64,000 nt of DNA from positions 104,305 through 168,304 of the forward strand of contig LVWS01000043.1 of assembly GCA_002083365.1 (NCBI GenBank), read 5' to 3'. Position 1 is the stretch's first letter. The number at the start of each line of letters is the position of its first letter. Under the pieces are notes generated by a model. That model did no database searches. It was not told where the DNA came from and was given only the letters and a program-made list of their open reading frames with translations. Source of the stretch: Nitrospira sp. SG-bin1. Lineage in GTDB: Bacteria > Nitrospirota > Nitrospiria > Nitrospirales > Nitrospiraceae. A program made the position numbers and the translations under genes. Shown piece after piece: positions 63,949-64,000 of this stretch.

Positions 63949-64000
63949 ATGGCAGAAGAACCCACTGAACCCATTGAGCGGTGGACGGCGAAGCGCCGTG
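63949..64000 (+). CDS. Transposase (IS3-type OrfA) N terminus, cut by window end
   Basis: ATG 63949 follows GAGGAGG; only 17 codons are visible: MAEEPTEPIERWTAKRR. The start ERWTAKRR resembles the N terminus of IS3-family OrfA proteins from memory. The rest lies beyond the window. Confidence 0.45.
   Translation, partial: MAEEPTEPIERWTAKRR

Overview
The window reads as a chromosomal segment of an autotrophic, metal-hungry Gram-negative bacterium with moderately high GC, most likely a Nitrospira (Nitrospirota). The assignment rests on the style of the genes (many TonB receptors, FecI/FecR, COG0523 GTPases, a methylerythritol phosphate pathway, fructose bisphosphatase next to a class I aldolase) and is an inference, because no rRNA or marker gene is present. 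No tRNA, rRNA or CRISPR array was seen.

Layout. 1-8.5 kb: nucleotide-sugar and surface-polysaccharide genes on the + strand (FlaA1/CapD-type epimerase cut by the window edge, rmlA-rmlB-rmlD, a kdsC-like phosphatase, manC, phosphomannomutase, a DUF3108 protein). 8.5-18 kb: housekeeping genes (fbp, class I aldolase, HtrA, ispD-ispF, cysE, then truA, amidase and tatD on the - strand, plus a PsiF-repeat protein and a YacP-type NYN protein). 18-43 kb: iron region with fecI-fecR-TonB receptor, a cytochrome c/FTR1 iron permease fusion, an RND efflux operon whose tolC-like third gene is broken by three frameshifts, exbB-exbD-tonB, a PepSY protein, an AraC/GlxA regulator, a CYTH-CHAD protein, several very small zinc-ribbon or membrane proteins and a second siderophore receptor. 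42.7-56.5 kb: a second metal region, probably for zinc, with a Fur-family (Zur-like) regulator under a perfect palindrome, three COG0523 GTPases, a WD40 protein, a DUF3386 protein, a ZIP transporter, a Tpx-like protein, a His-rich tandem-repeat protein, an FmdB-type zinc ribbon, a DAHP synthase, a TonB receptor and a soluble TonB-C-terminal-like protein. 57-64 kb: sparsely coding accessory DNA with a 2OG-Fe(II) oxygenase-like gene, an unusual multi-cysteine cytochrome-like lipoprotein, a plasmid-type parA-parB pair followed by two perfect palindromes (candidate parS sites), and the first codons of a transposase at the right edge.

How it fits together. Three iron loci (fecI, exbB, and the small-protein/siderophore-receptor locus) are each headed by the same module: a TTGACA promoter overlapping a 19-bp Fur-box-like palindrome, a conserved short RNA core, and a strong intrinsic terminator just before the first gene. 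This repeated leader (or small RNA) is the strongest candidate for an undescribed system here. The zinc region carries a decayed fragment of a dihydroorotase (PyrC); zinc-enzyme paralogues of this kind are known companions of Zur-regulated COG0523 genes, which supports the zinc reading.
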